NCBI GenBank assembly: GCA_944359735.1
Contig: CALVTA010000012.1
Coordinates: forward strand, 1-20,065
Direction: 5' to 3'
Length of the DNA stretch: 20,065 nt
DNA from: an uncultured Bacilli bacterium
GTDB lineage: Bacteria > Bacillota_I > Bacilli_A > RF39 > UBA660
Positions 1 through 7,196 of the stretch are shown piece after piece. The notes beneath the pieces were generated by a model, which did not search any database, was not told the DNA's origin, and saw only the letters and a program-made list of their open reading frames with translations. Each line of letters starts with the position of its first letter. The stretch's first letter is position 1. Both the position numbers and the translations under genes were made by a program.

Positions 1-52
1 ATATGAGAAAAGGTTAAGAATAATTTGTTGTTTATATAATCAAAATTTATAA

Positions 53-325
53 TTGAGCTTGCCGAACAGGTCTAATAAATATACCAGTGATGATCCATTA
101 ACAGCTTGTAATGGAAATGAATGTATATCTCATGGATTATCAGAAACGGCAAATTGGTATAATGATCAACAAACTATGGTAAATGAGACATATCCATGGT
201 TGTTGCGCGGCGGTCTCTCTTACAATGGTACTGGTGCGGGAGTGTTCTACTTCGGCCACACGAATGTTGTGGGTGGTCCTAACTACGATAGGTCGTTCCG
301 CCTCGTGATGAGTACTAGTAATTAA
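53..325 (+). CDS. C-terminal part of a surface protein with DGR-type variable tail (5' part broken or outside the window)
   Basis: Ninety residues are readable. Residues 1-48 are ordinary AT-rich coding sequence containing SLPNRSN and a Cys pair (ACNGNEC). Residues 49-90 (WLLRGG, AGVFYF, SFRLVMS) look like the C-terminus of C-type-lectin/formylglycine-enzyme-fold proteins that serve as targets of diversity-generating retroelements. The only possible start here is a TTG at 53 with no Shine-Dalgarno site, so I do not believe it is a real start. The same frame stays open upstream to the window edge except for a TAA at 50-52, so the gene is probably the tail of a longer protein that is either nonsense- or frameshift-interrupted. 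Similar proteins in uncultured gut Firmicutes carry an N-terminal membrane or TasA-like region (family knowledge), comparable to the gene at the other end of this window. Function is inferred as surface display or binding. A terminator hairpin follows the stop. Confidence 0.6.
   Translation: MSLPNRSNKYTSDDPLTACNGNECISHGLSETANWYNDQQTMVNETYPWLLRGGLSYNGTGAGVFYFGHTNVVGGPNYDRSFRLVMSTSN
197..319 (+). other. Candidate DGR variable repeat (VR)
   Basis: The segment 203-313 is about 55% G+C (61 of 111 bases by hand count), inside DNA of roughly 28% G+C, and the change is abrupt at both ends. Codons at the positions expected to vary are nearly all of the NNY type: CTC 215, TAC 221, AAT 224, TAC 248, GGC 254, CAC 257, GTT 266, GGT 272 and 275, CCT 278, AAC 281, TAC 284, GAT 287. 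This is what random replacement of A in AAC/AAT template codons produces. Flanking invariant codons spell RGG, AGVF and SFRLV. No template repeat or reverse transcriptase is present in the window, so the assignment rests on composition and motif only. Confidence 0.6.
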
Positions 326-330
326 GCTAT

Positions 331-358
331 AAGTCATAGGTCTTTACTATGGCTTTTT
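331..358 (+). terminator. Rho-independent terminator / hairpin after the VR
   Basis: A 9-bp stem (331-339 with 347-355, one G-T wobble) with a 7-nt loop runs into a five-T tract at 354-358, six bases after the stop codon. It is most simply a terminator. Hairpins just downstream of the VR are also a known feature of several DGR targets, so a dual role is possible. Confidence 0.7.
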
Positions 359-365
359 GAATATT

Positions 366-387
366 AAACATTTGCAAACAAATGTTT
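366..387. promoter_or_regulatory. Perfect 9-bp palindrome over the -35 region (candidate operator)
   Basis: AAACATTTG (366-374) and CAAATGTTT (379-387) are exact inverted repeats separated by four bases. The element covers the -35 hexamer of the promoter at 372-400, so a bound repressor would block transcription of the HD/kinase genes. I do not recognise the motif as a known box, and no second copy was seen in the window. Confidence 0.45.
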
Positions 388-400
388 ATAATGATATAAT
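372..400 (+). promoter_or_regulatory. Sigma-A type promoter for the HD/tmk genes
   Basis: TTGCAA at 372-377, a 17-base spacer, and a perfect TATAAT at 395-400, 20 bases before the start codon at 420, with a GAGGT ribosome site between. It is the best -35/-10 pair in this gap. Confidence 0.75.
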
Positions 401-419
401 TAGTTAGAAAGAGGTAGTT

Positions 420-1001
420 ATGAATAAAAAAGAAATATTTTATGATGAAATTAATTATATTAAAAATGACCGTTTGAGGAATAGTCTTATTAAATTAGTA
501 GAACTATTACCTGATTATTTTTTTAGAGAAGCAGCTGCATCAACAGGAAAGTATCATCCTAAATATGCTCAAGGAGAAGGTGGCCTTTTACGTCATACTA
601 AAGCCGCTGTTAGAATAGGATATGAGTTATTACAAGATTTATCTATTGGTAAAAAATATACTGATAAAGAAAAGGATCTAATGTTAATAGCTCTATTAAT
701 GCATGATGGCTTTAAAAGAGGGTTAATAGAAGAAAAATACAGTCGTTTTGATCATCCGATTATCGCTGCTAATTTTATTATGGAAAAATATGAAAAAGTT
801 GGACTAACTAAAGAAGATGCTACTTTTATAAGTGATGCGATTAAAACTCATATGGGCGACTATACAACAGATTATAATGGTAATGAAGTTTTAGAAAAGC
901 CTCATACCAAGTATCAAAATTTTGTCCATATGTGTGATTATTTAGCAAGTCGTAAGTGTTTAATATTGCCTTTCGATGAACATAATAATATAGAAATATA
1001 G
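420..1001 (+). CDS. HD-domain metal-dependent phosphohydrolase family protein
   Basis: A 193-residue soluble protein. HD-superfamily metal ligands are visible in the usual order: H59 (LLRHTK), H95-D96 (LLMHDGF), H112 (FDHPI), H144 (IKTHMG) and D173 (HMCDYLASRK). HD proteins of this size hydrolyse phosphate esters of nucleotides or related compounds; the substrate cannot be read from the sequence. The start at 420 is set by a GAGGT site 5 bases upstream. The next gene, a thymidylate kinase-like enzyme, follows after 12 bases and is surely co-transcribed, which suggests a role in nucleotide metabolism (inference). Transcription probably starts at the 372-400 promoter under the 366-387 palindrome. 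Confidence 0.8.
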   Translation: MNKKEIFYDEINYIKNDRLRNSLIKLVELLPDYFFREAAASTGKYHPKYAQGEGGLLRHTKAAVRIGYELLQDLSIGKKYTDKEKDLMLIALLMHDGFKRGLIEEKYSRFDHPIIAANFIMEKYEKVGLTKEDATFISDAIKTHMGDYTTDYNGNEVLEKPHTKYQNFVHMCDYLASRKCLILPFDEHNNIEI

Positions 1002-1013
1002 GAGAGTTAAAGT

Positions 1014-1664
1014 ATGGGTAAGATTATTGTTATAGAAGGAATAGAAGGATCTGGTAAAGAAACTCAAAGTAAGTTACTAGTAGAAACATTAAATAAATTA
1101 GGAATAAAATCTATAGAATTTTCTTTTCCTATGTATGAAACTCCAACTGGTAAAATCTTTAAAAACTGTATTTTAAATAACAATAGTTCTTTTCCTGAAG
1201 GTTATGATGGCCTAGAACCAGAACTTGTTTGTCTTTATACTGCTGCTGATCGTAAATACAATATAAAAAAAATAGAGGACTACTTAGCTCGTGATTATAT
1301 CGTTATTATTAATCGTTATACTAGCTCTAACATGGCAAATCAAGGAAGTAAATATAATGATAGTGAAGAAAGATTTTATATGTATCAGTGGATTGATAAA
1401 CTAGAATATTGGCTTTTAAAACTACCTAAACCAGATTATACAATCCTTCTTAATATGCCTTATAAATATAATAGCCAAGTATCGTTTGATTTTCTTATTG
1501 ATGATAAACAAGAAAAAGTTCTTTTAGCATATAAAGAATTGGCAGAACTTTATAATTGGGATGTTATAGATTGTGTATCTAATAATAAAGAGAAAACTAT
1601 TGATGAAATACATTCTGAAATATTACAAATTTTAAAAAACAAAGGAATAATTAGTATAAAATAA
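1014..1664 (+). CDS. tmk: Thymidylate (deoxynucleoside monophosphate) kinase-like protein
   Basis: 216 residues, the usual length for dTMP kinase, which makes dTDP from dTMP and ATP in the cytoplasm. The P-loop is at residues 9-16 (GIEGSGKE), followed by TQ. The base-binding DR-type segment appears as NRYTSSNMANQG, close to the consensus DRYxxSxxAYQ. The residue after the P-loop lysine is Glu16 where bacterial Tmk normally has Thr or Ser; this variant occurs in some divergent dTMP kinase-like proteins. The gene follows the HD-domain gene by 12 bases with a GGAGAG ribosome site. It could be the main Tmk or a second, divergent nucleoside monophosphate kinase; the rest of the genome would decide. 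Confidence 0.8.
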   Translation: MGKIIVIEGIEGSGKETQSKLLVETLNKLGIKSIEFSFPMYETPTGKIFKNCILNNNSSFPEGYDGLEPELVCLYTAADRKYNIKKIEDYLARDYIVIINRYTSSNMANQGSKYNDSEERFYMYQWIDKLEYWLLKLPKPDYTILLNMPYKYNSQVSFDFLIDDKQEKVLLAYKELAELYNWDVIDCVSNNKEKTIDEIHSEILQILKNKGIISIK

Positions 1665-1705
1665 AGAGTTTTGGAAATGTTATTAGTAGGAAGGTTTGTG
1701 ATAAT

Positions 1706-2353
1706 ATGGATTATTTACTAATACTTTTAAAAACTCTTTTCTTTTATTTTGCAATAGTTTTATTTTATCGGTTTATGGGTAAAAGAGAAGTAGGAGAACT
1801 TAGTATAATAGATTTAATTGTTTCTATATTAATAGCAGAACTTGCTGCGATTAGTATAGAAAAATATGATAGTAATATATTTCTTATGCTATTACCAGCT
1901 ACTCTTTTGGTAATATTACAAATACTTATCGCTAAAATTTCCCTCAAGAGTGGTAAAGTAAGAAGTCTTTTAGATGGTGATGCTTCTGTTATTATTGATA
2001 ACGGTAAGATAAATTTTAAAGAGATGATTAAACAAAGATATAATTTAGAAGATTTATTAACTCAATTAAGGGCTAAGGAAGTTAAAAGTATAGAAGAAGT
2101 AGAATATGCTATACTTGAAACAAGCGGTAAATTGTCTGTCTTTACTAAAGATGCTAATAATAGTGGACCATATCCATTACCATTAATACTTGATGGCAAG
2201 ATACAGCAAATGACATTAAAGAGAATAAGAAAAAAAGAGAAATGGCTTTCTGAACTATTGGAATCTAAAAAAATAAAGTTGGATGATGTTTTTTATGCTT
2301 TTTATAAAGATAACCAACTATTTATTATAAAAAATAGTGATTGTATTTCTTAA
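1706..2353 (+). CDS. DUF421 (YetF-type) membrane protein
   Basis: 215 residues. Three hydrophobic helices (about residues 4-22, 34-52 and 56-76) precede a soluble C-terminal half. Family signatures are present: YRFMGKREVGELSIIDLIV in the first loop, DGDASVIIDNGKI, then DLLTQLRAKEV and PLPLILDGKI. DUF421 proteins such as Bacillus YetF are membrane proteins of unclear biochemical role; relatives affect spore-membrane properties and germination (family knowledge). The start at 1706 has AGGAAGG at 1688-1694. It lies 41 bases after the kinase gene on the same strand, possibly in the same transcript. Confidence 0.85.
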   Translation: MDYLLILLKTLFFYFAIVLFYRFMGKREVGELSIIDLIVSILIAELAAISIEKYDSNIFLMLLPATLLVILQILIAKISLKSGKVRSLLDGDASVIIDNGKINFKEMIKQRYNLEDLLTQLRAKEVKSIEEVEYAILETSGKLSVFTKDANNSGPYPLPLILDGKIQQMTLKRIRKKEKWLSELLESKKIKLDDVFYAFYKDNQLFIIKNSDCIS

Positions 2354-2393
2354 TTAGACAAAATTATCAATTATAAAAGAATATGATAAGTAT

Positions 2394-3575
2394 ATGAAAA
2401 GAGAATATTACTTAATACTTATCATTTTTTTACTTTTATTAATTTATATATTAATTCCTAATAAGAAAGGAGAAGAAGAAAAAGAAACAATTGAAAAAAG
2501 GGCTGTTTTTATCTCTTATATTGAACTTGGTAATAATTTAAGAGGAAAAAATGAAGATACTATGAAAGATACCATTGATAAGATGTTAGACAATGCACAA
2601 GATTTTGGTTTCAATATGATCTTATTACAAGTTAGAAGTTTTAGTGATGCTATATATTACTCTGATATTTTCCCAAGTAGTAGAAGTGTTGTAAATGTTG
2701 AAGGGGATGTACTTCCTTTTGATATTCTAAAATACTTCATTAAAAAAGCCCATAAAAGAGATTTAGAAATACATGCTTGGATTAACCCTTATAGAATTAG
2801 TAATAATACTGACACCTCTATAATTAGTAGGACTAATCCTGCTTATGATTTATTAGATACTGGTGATGTTGAAATAGTAGATTCCAAAGGCATTTATTAT
2901 AATCCTGCTAGTAGTAAAGTAGAATCTTTAATACTAGATGGTATAAAAGAAATTATTACTAATTATGATGTTGATGGAATTCATTTTGATGATTATTTCT
3001 ATCCAGCATCTAATACGATTGATGAAAAGGAGTTTATAAAAGCAAAAGAAAAAGATGAATCTCTAACTTTACAAAAATTTAGACTAAATACTATTACATC
3101 TTTAATAAAGAAAACTTATGATTTAATTAAATCTTATGATAAAAATATTCTTTTTGGTATTTCTCCTGACGGTAATATAGAAAATAACTATAACAGTAAT
3201 TATGTAGATACCAGGACTTTTGCTACTAAAAAAGGATATATAGACTACTTAATGCCACAAGTTTATTATGGCTTTTTAAATAGTACTAAACCTTTTGAAA
3301 AAACTGTTAAGTCATGGAATAGTTTGATCACTATAGATATAGACTTAATTCCAGCCTTGGCTTTTTACAAAACAGGGAATATTGATAACTATGCTAAAGA
3401 AGGGATGAATGAGTGGATAGAATATAACAATATTATTGCAAGAGAAGTAATGTTAAGTAGAGATCTAAGTAATTACAAAGGTTTCGCAATTTTTCGCTAT
3501 GATTCTATTTTTGGTAACAACTTGACAGAAACATCTTTTATTGAAAAAGAAAATTTAAAAAATATTTTATCTTAA
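2394..3575 (+). CDS. Membrane-anchored glycosyl-hydrolase-like protein (GHL10/DUF187, YngK-like)
   Basis: 393 residues. A single hydrophobic segment at residues 5-21 acts as an uncleaved signal anchor and is followed by a charged linker. The rest resembles the GHL10 TIM-barrel family: RAVFISYIEL at the start, FNMILLQVRSFSDAIYYSD, EIHAWINPYRIS, VDGIHFDDYFYP with paired acidic residues at the barrel end, and YLMPQVYYGF. Family members are lipoproteins or anchored proteins thought to act on cell-wall or surface polysaccharide; activity is rarely shown. The Shine-Dalgarno site is weak. Neighbouring DUF421 and prepilin genes are also envelope genes, consistent with an extracytoplasmic role. Confidence 0.82.
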   Translation: MKREYYLILIIFLLLLIYILIPNKKGEEEKETIEKRAVFISYIELGNNLRGKNEDTMKDTIDKMLDNAQDFGFNMILLQVRSFSDAIYYSDIFPSSRSVVNVEGDVLPFDILKYFIKKAHKRDLEIHAWINPYRISNNTDTSIISRTNPAYDLLDTGDVEIVDSKGIYYNPASSKVESLILDGIKEIITNYDVDGIHFDDYFYPASNTIDEKEFIKAKEKDESLTLQKFRLNTITSLIKKTYDLIKSYDKNILFGISPDGNIENNYNSNYVDTRTFATKKGYIDYLMPQVYYGFLNSTKPFEKTVKSWNSLITIDIDLIPALAFYKTGNIDNYAKEGMNEWIEYNNIIAREVMLSRDLSNYKGFAIFRYDSIFGNNLTETSFIEKENLKNILS

Positions 3576-3584
3576 AATAAAAGA

Positions 3585-3593
3585 TGTTATAAT
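3585..3593 (+). promoter_or_regulatory. Extended -10 promoter before the first prepilin gene
   Basis: TGTTATAAT (TGn plus perfect TATAAT at 3588-3593) lies just after the GHL10 stop codon. The -35 region at 3565-3570 (TTTTAT) is poor, as is common for extended -10 promoters. The prepilin start is 22 bases downstream, with an AGGTG ribosome site. Confidence 0.55.
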
Positions 3594-3614
3594 GTAATAA
3601 AGATAGGTGATTAG

Positions 3615-4130
3615 ATGAATAAGAAAGGATTTACATTAATAGAGTTATTAGCAACTATCCTAATATTAGCTTTGCTTATGTTAGTAGCAGTTCCTAATGT
3701 TATGAGTACTATTGATAAAAATAAGAAAGATACTTATATTGAAGATGCTAAAAAAATGATCACTTTAGCTGAATATGAAATTAGAAGTGATACCAGTATT
3801 GAATTACCTACTGAAGGAAATTGCATTGTTATTTTACTTGGCTCACTTGATTTAACAGATTTTAATGAAGGACCCGAGGGAGGAAATTATAATTTAGATG
3901 AGTCTTATGTAGTAATAGGTAGAACTGGTAATACTTATGAATACGCTGCTACACTTGTTGAGATTTATGATGAAAATAATAAAAGAGGTATTAACTTAAC
4001 AACTCGCGATGAGTTGAATAATGCTAATGCTAGAAATAAAGTGGCTAAAGATACAGAATTGAACATAGAAATACCAAAGAAAGGTAAAAAATTAAATGGT
4101 TATACTATATCAGAAATCATTGACAGTTAA
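3615..4130 (+). CDS. Type IV prepilin-like protein (N-methylation motif)
   Basis: 171 residues. The N-terminus MNKKGFTLIELL is a class III signal sequence: cleavage is expected between G5 and F6, with the conserved Glu at mature position 5 (E10), followed by a hydrophobic helix to about residue 28 and a basic, polar stretch. This is the signature of pilins and competence pseudopilins (ComGC/GspH type). The C-terminal domain (residues 45-171) is small, acidic and has no family I recognise. It is followed by a second prepilin gene with its own promoter. No prepilin peptidase, assembly ATPase or ComGB-like protein is in the window, so the machinery must be encoded elsewhere. Confidence 0.85.
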   Translation: MNKKGFTLIELLATILILALLMLVAVPNVMSTIDKNKKDTYIEDAKKMITLAEYEIRSDTSIELPTEGNCIVILLGSLDLTDFNEGPEGGNYNLDESYVVIGRTGNTYEYAATLVEIYDENNKRGINLTTRDELNNANARNKVAKDTELNIEIPKKGKKLNGYTISEIIDS

Positions 4131-4148
4131 TTAAATATTTGCTATGAT
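4120..4148 (+). promoter_or_regulatory. Promoter for the second prepilin gene
   Basis: Perfect TTGACA at 4120-4125, a 17-base spacer and TATGAT at 4143-4148, straddling the stop codon of the previous gene. It gives the second prepilin gene a strong independent promoter. Confidence 0.7.
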
Positions 4149-4179
4149 TAAAAGGTAAGATATGGAGGTTATATGTGAT

Positions 4180-4761
4180 ATGAAAAGGTTTAATAAAAGG
4201 GGATTTACTTTAATTGAACTACTTGCTGTCATCATTATTTTGGCAATATTAATGACTTTAGCAATTACTGCTATGTCTGGTTATATTAGAGGTGCAAAAA
4301 AAGATACTTTTGTCACAACTGCTCAGCAATATGCTAATGCAGTAAGACTTAGTTTTGTAAATGGTGAATATGCTAGTAATGTTATGCCTTCCAGAGGAGA
4401 ATGTTTAGCTGTTTCTACTAATTCGATTGCTCTTGAAAGTGGATCTCATAAGAGTTCGTTTGGTCAGGACTTTGATGCTAATAGTAGTTTTGTATTTATT
4501 TATAATAATACAACTAGTGGTGAAGATCAATATGAATATTATGTACAAATGATAGATAATGCAGGAAATGGTTTCGGAGCGTTATTAGAAAGTAGTTTGA
4601 ATGGAGATTTGGTAGTTGAAAAAGATGCTGCTAAAGAGGCTAACTTTCAAGATTCAGTAACTGGTGGAGCTTCAATAAATCTTTATCATGCTACTAGTAA
4701 TACAACATACGATAAAGATAATTTTGAAACTTGCCGAATATCAGGTGTTGTTTCTAAATAA
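4180..4761 (+). CDS. Type IV prepilin-like protein (second copy)
   Basis: 193 residues from the ATG at 4180. GGAGGT at 4164-4169 sits 10 bases upstream of that ATG, whereas an in-frame ATG at 4162 overlaps the ribosome site and is rejected. The leader MKRFNKRG is cut before FTLIELL, with Glu at mature position 5, and is followed by a hydrophobic helix of about 20 residues. The mature domain is rich in Ser, Asn and Gly and has two Cys (GECLAV and ETCRIS) that could form a disulfide closing a pilin D-region-like loop (inference). Outside the helix it shares little with its neighbour, so these are likely a major and a minor pseudopilin rather than a recent duplication. A terminator follows. Confidence 0.85.
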   Translation: MKRFNKRGFTLIELLAVIIILAILMTLAITAMSGYIRGAKKDTFVTTAQQYANAVRLSFVNGEYASNVMPSRGECLAVSTNSIALESGSHKSSFGQDFDANSSFVFIYNNTTSGEDQYEYYVQMIDNAGNGFGALLESSLNGDLVVEKDAAKEANFQDSVTGGASINLYHATSNTTYDKDNFETCRISGVVSK

Positions 4762-4788
4762 ATAATATAATATAATATATTATAGAAT

Positions 4789-4818
4789 AAAAAGGGTATT
4801 AAAAATACTCTTTTTCTC
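4789..4818 (+). terminator. Rho-independent terminator after the prepilins
   Basis: A 12-bp stem (4789-4800 with 4804-4815, one G-T wobble) closes a three-base loop and ends in a T-rich run. It separates the pilin genes from lon. Confidence 0.8.
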
Positions 4819-4846
4819 TTGTAAAAAATTATAATTAAGTTATAAT
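4819..4846 (+). promoter_or_regulatory. Promoter for lon
   Basis: TTGTAA at 4819-4824, a 16-base spacer and a perfect TATAAT at 4841-4846, 28 bases before the lon ATG. No CIRCE-type or CtsR-like repeat was seen between it and the gene. Confidence 0.65.
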
Positions 4847-4874
4847 AAATATTAGTTTTTGGGGAGGAATATAA

Positions 4875-7196
4875 ATGGCTAAATTACCTATTTTAATAAT
4901 AAATAATGCAATACTTTTTCCTAATATGGAGTATCGTGGTGAAAGTGTAGATTTTAATGAACAAAATATCATAAATACAATTGATAGAGGAGAAAACAAA
5001 GAATTAATAATTATCCATTCTATTGATGATGTTAGTATTGATGATGTTACAGAATTCCCTAAAATAGGTCTTTTAGCAACTTTAACTTTGAAATTAAATA
5101 TTCCAAACTCCAAAATGCGTTATATTGTAATAGGCATTAAAAGAGTAGAAATATTAACATATGAAGAAGAAAATGGAACATTCTATGCAACTTATAAAGA
5201 AATAACAAATAATAAAATCTCTAAAGAAGAAGAAAATCGTTACTTGAATATGCTTTATCGGAATTATGAAAGATATGTAAAAGAAATCTCTACTGTAAGT
5301 AATGCAATGCTAGGAGAAATATCATCTATTAAAAGTCTAGAAGAATTAACAGATTTTATTATTTCAATTTTAAATCTTAGTCCTGATAAGAAAAAAAAAT
5401 ATTTATATGAATTAGATTCTACTAAAAGAGCAGTTAATCTAGTTAGCCAGTTAAAAGAAGAATTAAATCTTGCTAAATTAGAAAAAGAAATAGAATTGAA
5501 TGTTCATAAGAAAATAGAAGAAGATCAGAGAAAATATTATTTATCCGAAAAATTAAAAATTATATCTGATGAACTAGGAGAAGTTAGTAGTAAGAATTTA
5601 ACAGTAAAAAAGTTTAAAGAAAGATTAAAAAAATTAAAATGTCCTCCTAAAGTAAAAGTGAGAATAAAAGAAGAGATAGATCGTTATAATTCAATTAATG
5701 AAAATTCTCCTGAATCTGCTATTGAAGGGGAATATATTGATTTAATGTTGAGCCTTCCTTGGTATTATAAAACCAAAGATATAACAAATATTAAAGATAT
5801 AGAAACTACTTTAAATGATAGTCATTATGGCCTTTCTAAAGTCAAAGAAAGAATTGTTGAATATATTGCTGTCAAACAAAATTCCCCTAAAGAAAAAAGT
5901 CCTATTCTATGTTTAATAGGTCCTCCAGGCGTTGGTAAAACATCTCTTGCTCATAGTATTGCTAGAAGTCTTAACAGACGACTCGTTAGTATCTCCGTAG
6001 GTGGTATTAATGATGAAGCTGAGATTGTTGGTCATAGAAGAACCTATGTCGGAGCAATGCCGGGAAGAATAATAAATGGAATTAAAAAGTGTGGTAGTTC
6101 TAATCCTGTATTTGTTATAGACGAGATAGATAAAATGACGAAAAATTTTAGAGGAGACCCTGCAAGTAGTTTACTAGAAGTACTAGATAAAGAACAGAAT
6201 ATGAAATTTTCTGATCATTATCTAGAAGAAGAATATGACTTATCAAACGTTTTGTTTATTGCAACTGCTAATTATGAGGATCAAATACCACCTGAATTAA
6301 GAGATAGATTAGAAATAATTTATTTAGATTCTTATACTGAATATGAAAAGCTGTCTATTGCTAAAAATTACCTAATACCAAAAGCTCTTGACGAACATGG
6401 CCTTACTTCATTACAAGTTAGTTTTACAGATGAAGCGATTTTAGATATTATTAATTATTATACTAAAGAAGCTGGAGTTAGAAACTTAGAACGTTTAATT
6501 GCCAAAATACTTAGAAAAATTGTTAAGAAAGTATTAACAGAAGATGATGCAGTCTTTTATGAAATTACAAATAAAGATTTAAATGATTATTTAGACAAAA
6601 AAATATATAATGGTAAAGAAAATAAAGAAACAAAATTAAAGGGGGTCGTTAATGGTCTTGCCTATACTCCGTATGGAGGAGATACTCTTCCAATTGAAGT
6701 AACTTATTATAAAGGTAATTCTAACTTGTTTTTAACAGGTTCTTTAGGAGAAGTAATGCAGGAATCTGCTAAGATAGCCCTAAGTTATATAAAAGCCAAT
6801 GCTAAAAAATTTAACCTTAGTAAAGACATTTTTGAAGATGATATCCATATTCATGTGCCTGAAGGGGCTATCCCAAAAGAGGGACCAAGTGCAGGAATTG
6901 CTCTTACTACTGCTATTTTAAGTGCTTTTACTAATACAAAAATATCTACTAAAATAGCTATGACAGGAGAAATTACATTACAAGGAGATGTCTTAGAAAT
7001 AGGAGGAGTAAAAGAAAAAGTATTAGGAGCATATAGAGAAGGAGTAACTACTATTTATTTGCCATTAGAGAATAAAGAAGATTTAAAAGATATTCCTAAA
7101 GAAATAAGAGAAAAGTTAACATTTATTTTTATTTCTAATTACCGAGAGTTATATAGCAATTTATTTTTAAAAGAGAAAGAAATAGTATGCAATTAA
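4875..7196 (+). CDS. lon: ATP-dependent Lon protease
   Basis: 773 residues, normal for bacterial LonA. Residues 1-200 form the substrate-recognition N-domain (LPILIINNAILFPNM), followed by a long charged coiled-coil to about 270. The AAA+ module has Walker A GPPGVGKT at 349-356, Walker B FVIDEIDKM and the sensor/arginine region ELRDRLE. The C-terminal protease domain has the Ser-Lys dyad: S672 in PKEGPSAGI and K715 in GGVKEKVLGA, with the usual 43-residue spacing. It degrades misfolded and regulatory proteins in the cytoplasm using ATP. GGGGAGG precedes the ATG. Its last 10 bases overlap the next gene, suggesting translational coupling. Confidence 0.98.
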   Translation: MAKLPILIINNAILFPNMEYRGESVDFNEQNIINTIDRGENKELIIIHSIDDVSIDDVTEFPKIGLLATLTLKLNIPNSKMRYIVIGIKRVEILTYEEENGTFYATYKEITNNKISKEEENRYLNMLYRNYERYVKEISTVSNAMLGEISSIKSLEELTDFIISILNLSPDKKKKYLYELDSTKRAVNLVSQLKEELNLAKLEKEIELNVHKKIEEDQRKYYLSEKLKIISDELGEVSSKNLTVKKFKERLKKLKCPPKVKVRIKEEIDRYNSINENSPESAIEGEYIDLMLSLPWYYKTKDITNIKDIETTLNDSHYGLSKVKERIVEYIAVKQNSPKEKSPILCLIGPPGVGKTSLAHSIARSLNRRLVSISVGGINDEAEIVGHRRTYVGAMPGRIINGIKKCGSSNPVFVIDEIDKMTKNFRGDPASSLLEVLDKEQNMKFSDHYLEEEYDLSNVLFIATANYEDQIPPELRDRLEIIYLDSYTEYEKLSIAKNYLIPKALDEHGLTSLQVSFTDEAILDIINYYTKEAGVRNLERLIAKILRKIVKKVLTEDDAVFYEITNKDLNDYLDKKIYNGKENKETKLKGVVNGLAYTPYGGDTLPIEVTYYKGNSNLFLTGSLGEVMQESAKIALSYIKANAKKFNLSKDIFEDDIHIHVPEGAIPKEGPSAGIALTTAILSAFTNTKISTKIAMTGEITLQGDVLEIGGVKEKVLGAYREGVTTIYLPLENKEDLKDIPKEIREKLTFIFISNYRELYSNLFLKEKEIVCN

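Noticed and set aside
140..337. Open frame on the minus strand through the VR region
   Set aside because: It is the complement of the G+C-rich tail, has no ribosome site, and its protein has no coherent composition.
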